64,000 nt of DNA, from assembly GCF_022129445.1 (NCBI RefSeq), contig NZ_JADQAQ010000015.1:16383-80382 (forward strand), in the 5' to 3' direction. The position numbers and the translations under genes were made by a program. Source of the stretch: Photobacterium sp. Ph5 (lineage in GTDB: Bacteria; Pseudomonadota; Gammaproteobacteria; Enterobacterales; Vibrionaceae). Every line of letters begins with the position of its first letter. The first letter of the stretch is position 1. The notes beneath the pieces are model-generated. The model searched no databases. It saw only the letters and a list, made by a program, of their open reading frames with translations, and was not told the origin of the DNA. Below are positions 61,643 to 64,000 of this stretch, piece after piece.

Positions 61643-62600
61643 ATTTGTATGGCTTTGGGCTTGGGCATTGTTGCCTTTAGCATGGCTAGTTTACCGTTTT
61701 AGTAAACCGGTTGTGCAACCTGCGGCAATTCAATTACCCAAATTACCCAGCGGTGTTGGTCAAAAACAGCCTCGCTCTATCATACGTAAAGTATTAATGG
61801 CTTTACTGTGGACTTGTCTAGTCTGTGCTGCTGCAAGGCCGGTTTGGTACGGGAACCCTATCGAAATAAAACCCGAACACCGGGACATGTTATTGGCTGT
61901 CGATTTATCGGGCTCAATGTCAATTCCAGATATGGTGACTAAAAATGGGAAAAGTATTGATCGCTTAACCGCAGTAAAGCATGTGTTATCGGATTTTATT
62001 GAAAAACGAAAAGGTGATCGCTTAGGTTTAGTCCTTTTCGCTGATCATGCTTACTTACAAACACCTCTTACATTTGACCGTAAGACAGTTGAACAACAAC
62101 TAGATCGTACTGTTTTAGGCTTAATTGGGCAAAGCACTGCAATTGGTGAAGGCCTAGGTATTGCGACTAAAACCTTTATTAACAGTAAAGCGCCACAACG
62201 GGTAATTATTTTATTAAGTGACGGTGCAAATACCTCTGGTGTGATTGATCCACTTGAAGCCGCTAAATTAGCCAAAGAAAGCGGTGTAAAAATCTATACC
62301 GTAGGTGTTGGTGCCGATCAAATGGTGCAGCAAGGTTTCTTCGGTGATCGCATCGTCAATCCATCACAAGATCTTGATGAAAAGACTTTAACTGAAATCG
62401 CCAAGATGACGGGCGGTGAATATTTCCGAGCACGTAATCCACAACAGCTTGAGAAAATTTACGACATCATCAATAAACTTCAACCTGTCAATAACGCCCA
62501 ACAAACATGGCGTCCACGTGATGAGTTGTTCCGATATCCTTTAGCCATAGCATTACTACTTTCTGTCGTCATTGCTGTTATGAGGAGACGTCATGGCTAA
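61635..62600 (+). CDS. BatA-type VWA membrane protein
   Basis: 321 aa with N-terminal and C-terminal membrane segments (WLWAWALLPLAWLVYRF; RYPLAIALLLSVVIAVM) around a VWA domain. MIDAS motif MLLAVDLSGSMSIPDM (DxSxS), then ILLSDGANTSG. Bat (Bacteroides aerotolerance) proteins are linked to stress tolerance and envelope function with MoxR. Overlaps the next gene by 8 bp. Confidence 0.93.
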   Translation: MFEFVWLWAWALLPLAWLVYRFSKPVVQPAAIQLPKLPSGVGQKQPRSIIRKVLMALLWTCLVCAAARPVWYGNPIEIKPEHRDMLLAVDLSGSMSIPDMVTKNGKSIDRLTAVKHVLSDFIEKRKGDRLGLVLFADHAYLQTPLTFDRKTVEQQLDRTVLGLIGQSTAIGEGLGIATKTFINSKAPQRVIILLSDGANTSGVIDPLEAAKLAKESGVKIYTVGVGADQMVQQGFFGDRIVNPSQDLDEKTLTEIAKMTGGEYFRARNPQQLEKIYDIINKLQPVNNAQQTWRPRDELFRYPLAIALLLSVVIAVMRRRHG

Positions 62601-64000
62601 TTTTACTTTTATGCACCCTATGTGGTTCTTGGCACTTGTGCCATTAGTCTTCCTTTTACCTTGGCTTAAAACCAAGAAACAAACCACGGGGTTAATTGCG
62701 CCACACCTAGCGAAAAAATTAGGTATGGCTCAACCTAAATCGGCATCATGGCCCATTGCCATACTCACTTTAGGCTGGCTAATCGCTGTGATTGCGATGG
62801 CTGGCCCTAGTTGGCAAAAAGTAAAACTACCTGCTTATAACCTAAGTGGCGCACGCGTATTGGTAATGGATATGTCCCGTTCTATGTATGCGACCGATAT
62901 AAAGCCGAACCGTTTAACACAAGCACGTTTCAAAGCACTTGATATGTTGCCGGGGTGGAAAGAAGGCAGTACAGGATTAGTCACCTATGCTGGGGATGGT
63001 TATGAAGTGAGCCCGTTAACGGCAGATAGCCATACTTTAGCAAACTTGATCCCTAGCCTATCGCCAAAGATTATGCCAATTCCTGGTAGTAATGCTGCGG
63101 CAGGTATTGCTGAAGCGATAAAGTTACTTAAACAGGCTGGTAATAGTACGGGTGATATTATCTTAGTGACCGATGGTATGTCGAAGCAGGAATCAGCTAA
63201 AAGTTTAGCCGAATTAAAAGGTACTAAATATCGTGTCTCTATCTTAGCAATGGGCACAGTTGATGGAGCACCTGTTCCACTGCCTGATGGTCGATTATTA
63301 ATGGATAATGGCTCACCTGTTATTTCAAAAATTAATCTGAAAACACTAGAACCTATTGTTAAGCAAACAGGTGGTATTTTACAGATGGTTCAACCGACAG
63401 ACCAAGATGTTAATGCGATTGTCCACTTCACTGCAAAACCACAAGATAGCGGTAAAAAAGATCAACAAAAAGAACTACAAGAACGTTTAAATGGCGGATT
63501 TTGGTTAGTTTTACCTTTGTTATTACTGGCATTGCTTGGTTTCCGTCGTGGCGTTGTCATTGCCACTATGTTCTTCTTTTTACCCATAGATCATGCACAA
63601 GCAAGCCCATGGGTAAATGCAGAGCAGCAAGCTTACCAAACTTATACCGATGGTAAATATAAGCAAGCGGCACAAGATTTTGAATCTCCGCAATGGAAAG
63701 GTATCGCTGAATATAAAGCAAAAAATTATGCTCAAGCCATTGAAACCTTAAAGCCATTACATGATTCAATGTCGCAGTACAACCTAGGTAATGCTTATGC
63801 ACAAAGTGGTAAATTACAGCAAGCGGTAGATACCTATGAAAAGCTACAGAAAGCCGATCCTAACTACCCAGATGTTAAGAAAAACCTCGATATCGTGAAG
63901 AAAGCACTGGAGCAACAAAAGAAACAACAGCAACAAAATCAGCAGAATCAGCAGAATCAGCAGAATCAGCAGAATCAGCAGAATCAGCAGAATCAGCAGA
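62593..64000 (+). CDS. BatB/BatC-like fused VWA-TPR membrane protein, 3' end beyond window
   Basis: At least 469 aa; no stop before the window edge. Domain order: membrane segments at about 8-22 and 55-70, a VWA domain with MIDAS VLVMDMSRSMYATD and IILVTDGMSK, a second membrane pair about 300-330 (GFWLVLPLLLLALLGFR), and TPR-like repeats about 345-440 (AEQQAYQTYTDGKYKQAAQDFE, YNLGNAYAQSGKLQQAVDTYEKLQKADPNYPDV). The protein then enters a Gln/Asn-rich repeat. BatB and BatC are separate genes in many bacteria; here they appear to be fused. Confidence 0.9.
   Translation, partial: MANFTFMHPMWFLALVPLVFLLPWLKTKKQTTGLIAPHLAKKLGMAQPKSASWPIAILTLGWLIAVIAMAGPSWQKVKLPAYNLSGARVLVMDMSRSMYATDIKPNRLTQARFKALDMLPGWKEGSTGLVTYAGDGYEVSPLTADSHTLANLIPSLSPKIMPIPGSNAAAGIAEAIKLLKQAGNSTGDIILVTDGMSKQESAKSLAELKGTKYRVSILAMGTVDGAPVPLPDGRLLMDNGSPVISKINLKTLEPIVKQTGGILQMVQPTDQDVNAIVHFTAKPQDSGKKDQQKELQERLNGGFWLVLPLLLLALLGFRRGVVIATMFFFLPIDHAQASPWVNAEQQAYQTYTDGKYKQAAQDFESPQWKGIAEYKAKNYAQAIETLKPLHDSMSQYNLGNAYAQSGKLQQAVDTYEKLQKADPNYPDVKKNLDIVKKALEQQKKQQQQNQQNQQNQQNQQNQQNQQNQQ
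63937..63999 (+). repeat. Nine-base tandem repeat coding for Gln-Gln-Asn
   Basis: Seven consecutive perfect copies of AATCAGCAG up to the window end, probably continuing. The unit is in frame with the BatB/C-like protein, giving a poly(QQN) tract after the TPR domain. Perfect copies suggest recent slippage and variable copy number between strains. Confidence 0.92.

Noticed and set aside
63937..63999. CRISPR-like array at the window end
   Set aside because: The 9-bp units are contiguous without spacers and in frame with a coding sequence.

Overview
The window is an AT-rich gammaproteobacterial chromosome segment. Several features point to Vibrionaceae, most likely Photobacterium: lateral-type flagellar genes, an AcfD/SslE-type mucin metallopeptidase, a PHA locus in the order phaB-phaA-phasin-phaC, a second purA, and protein sequences of Vibrio type throughout. 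The genus is an inference; no rRNA or other marker gene is present. There are no tRNA genes, insertion sequences, phage genes or CRISPR arrays.

Layout. (1) 1-13.6 kb: a flagellar locus. flgBCDEFGH runs leftward from a clear sigma-54 promoter, and flgA runs rightward. flgM, flgN and a lytic transglycosylase follow further right. Between flgA and flgM lie a 1534-residue M60 metallopeptidase lipoprotein (AcfD/SslE type) and a PcfJ-like protein. The absence of cheV/cheR beside flgB fits the lateral rather than the polar system. Two overlapping small ORFs (50 and 65 aa) end the region. (2) 14-25 kb: small metabolic and redox genes (PhzF-like, Dabb, YkgJ, YceI, cytochrome b561, RsuA, VOC protein with a LysR regulator, Nudix), a POT peptide transporter, a SemiSWEET and a divergent purA/LysR pair. 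(3) 25-28.4 kb: three lipoprotein genes with near-identical signal peptides but different mature domains (an NlpE-like domain and two low-complexity helical repeats), then two unrecognised membrane proteins. (4) 28.5-37.3 kb: a PhoD-like phosphatase, a LysR/MATE divergent pair, and a four-gene unit of response regulator, histidine kinase, sugar-type binding protein and esterase. (5) 37.5-42.4 kb: a proXWV betaine transporter, a HAD phosphatase and a BOF protein. (6) 42.6-54 kb: a TetR/RND efflux pair, pldA, a RecQ-family helicase, small conserved proteins and a polyprenyl-phosphate sugar transferase. (7) 54-58.5 kb: the PHA locus. (8) 59.2 kb to the end: a MoxR/DUF58/DUF4381/BatA/BatB-like operon, cut by the window edge inside a 9-bp tandem repeat coding for Gln-Gln-Asn.

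How it fits together. The flagellar, mucinase and transglycosylase genes suggest a surface-colonisation module. proXWV serves osmoprotection and the PHA genes carbon storage. The MoxR/Bat cluster and the lipoproteins suggest envelope maintenance. Regulation is mostly local: divergent regulators with palindromic sites between the genes, and hairpins inside operons (RR/HK, proX/proW, phasin/phaC) that probably set the ratio of upstream to downstream product. Start codons were often moved downstream of the longest ORF on the basis of ribosome binding sites and family start points.
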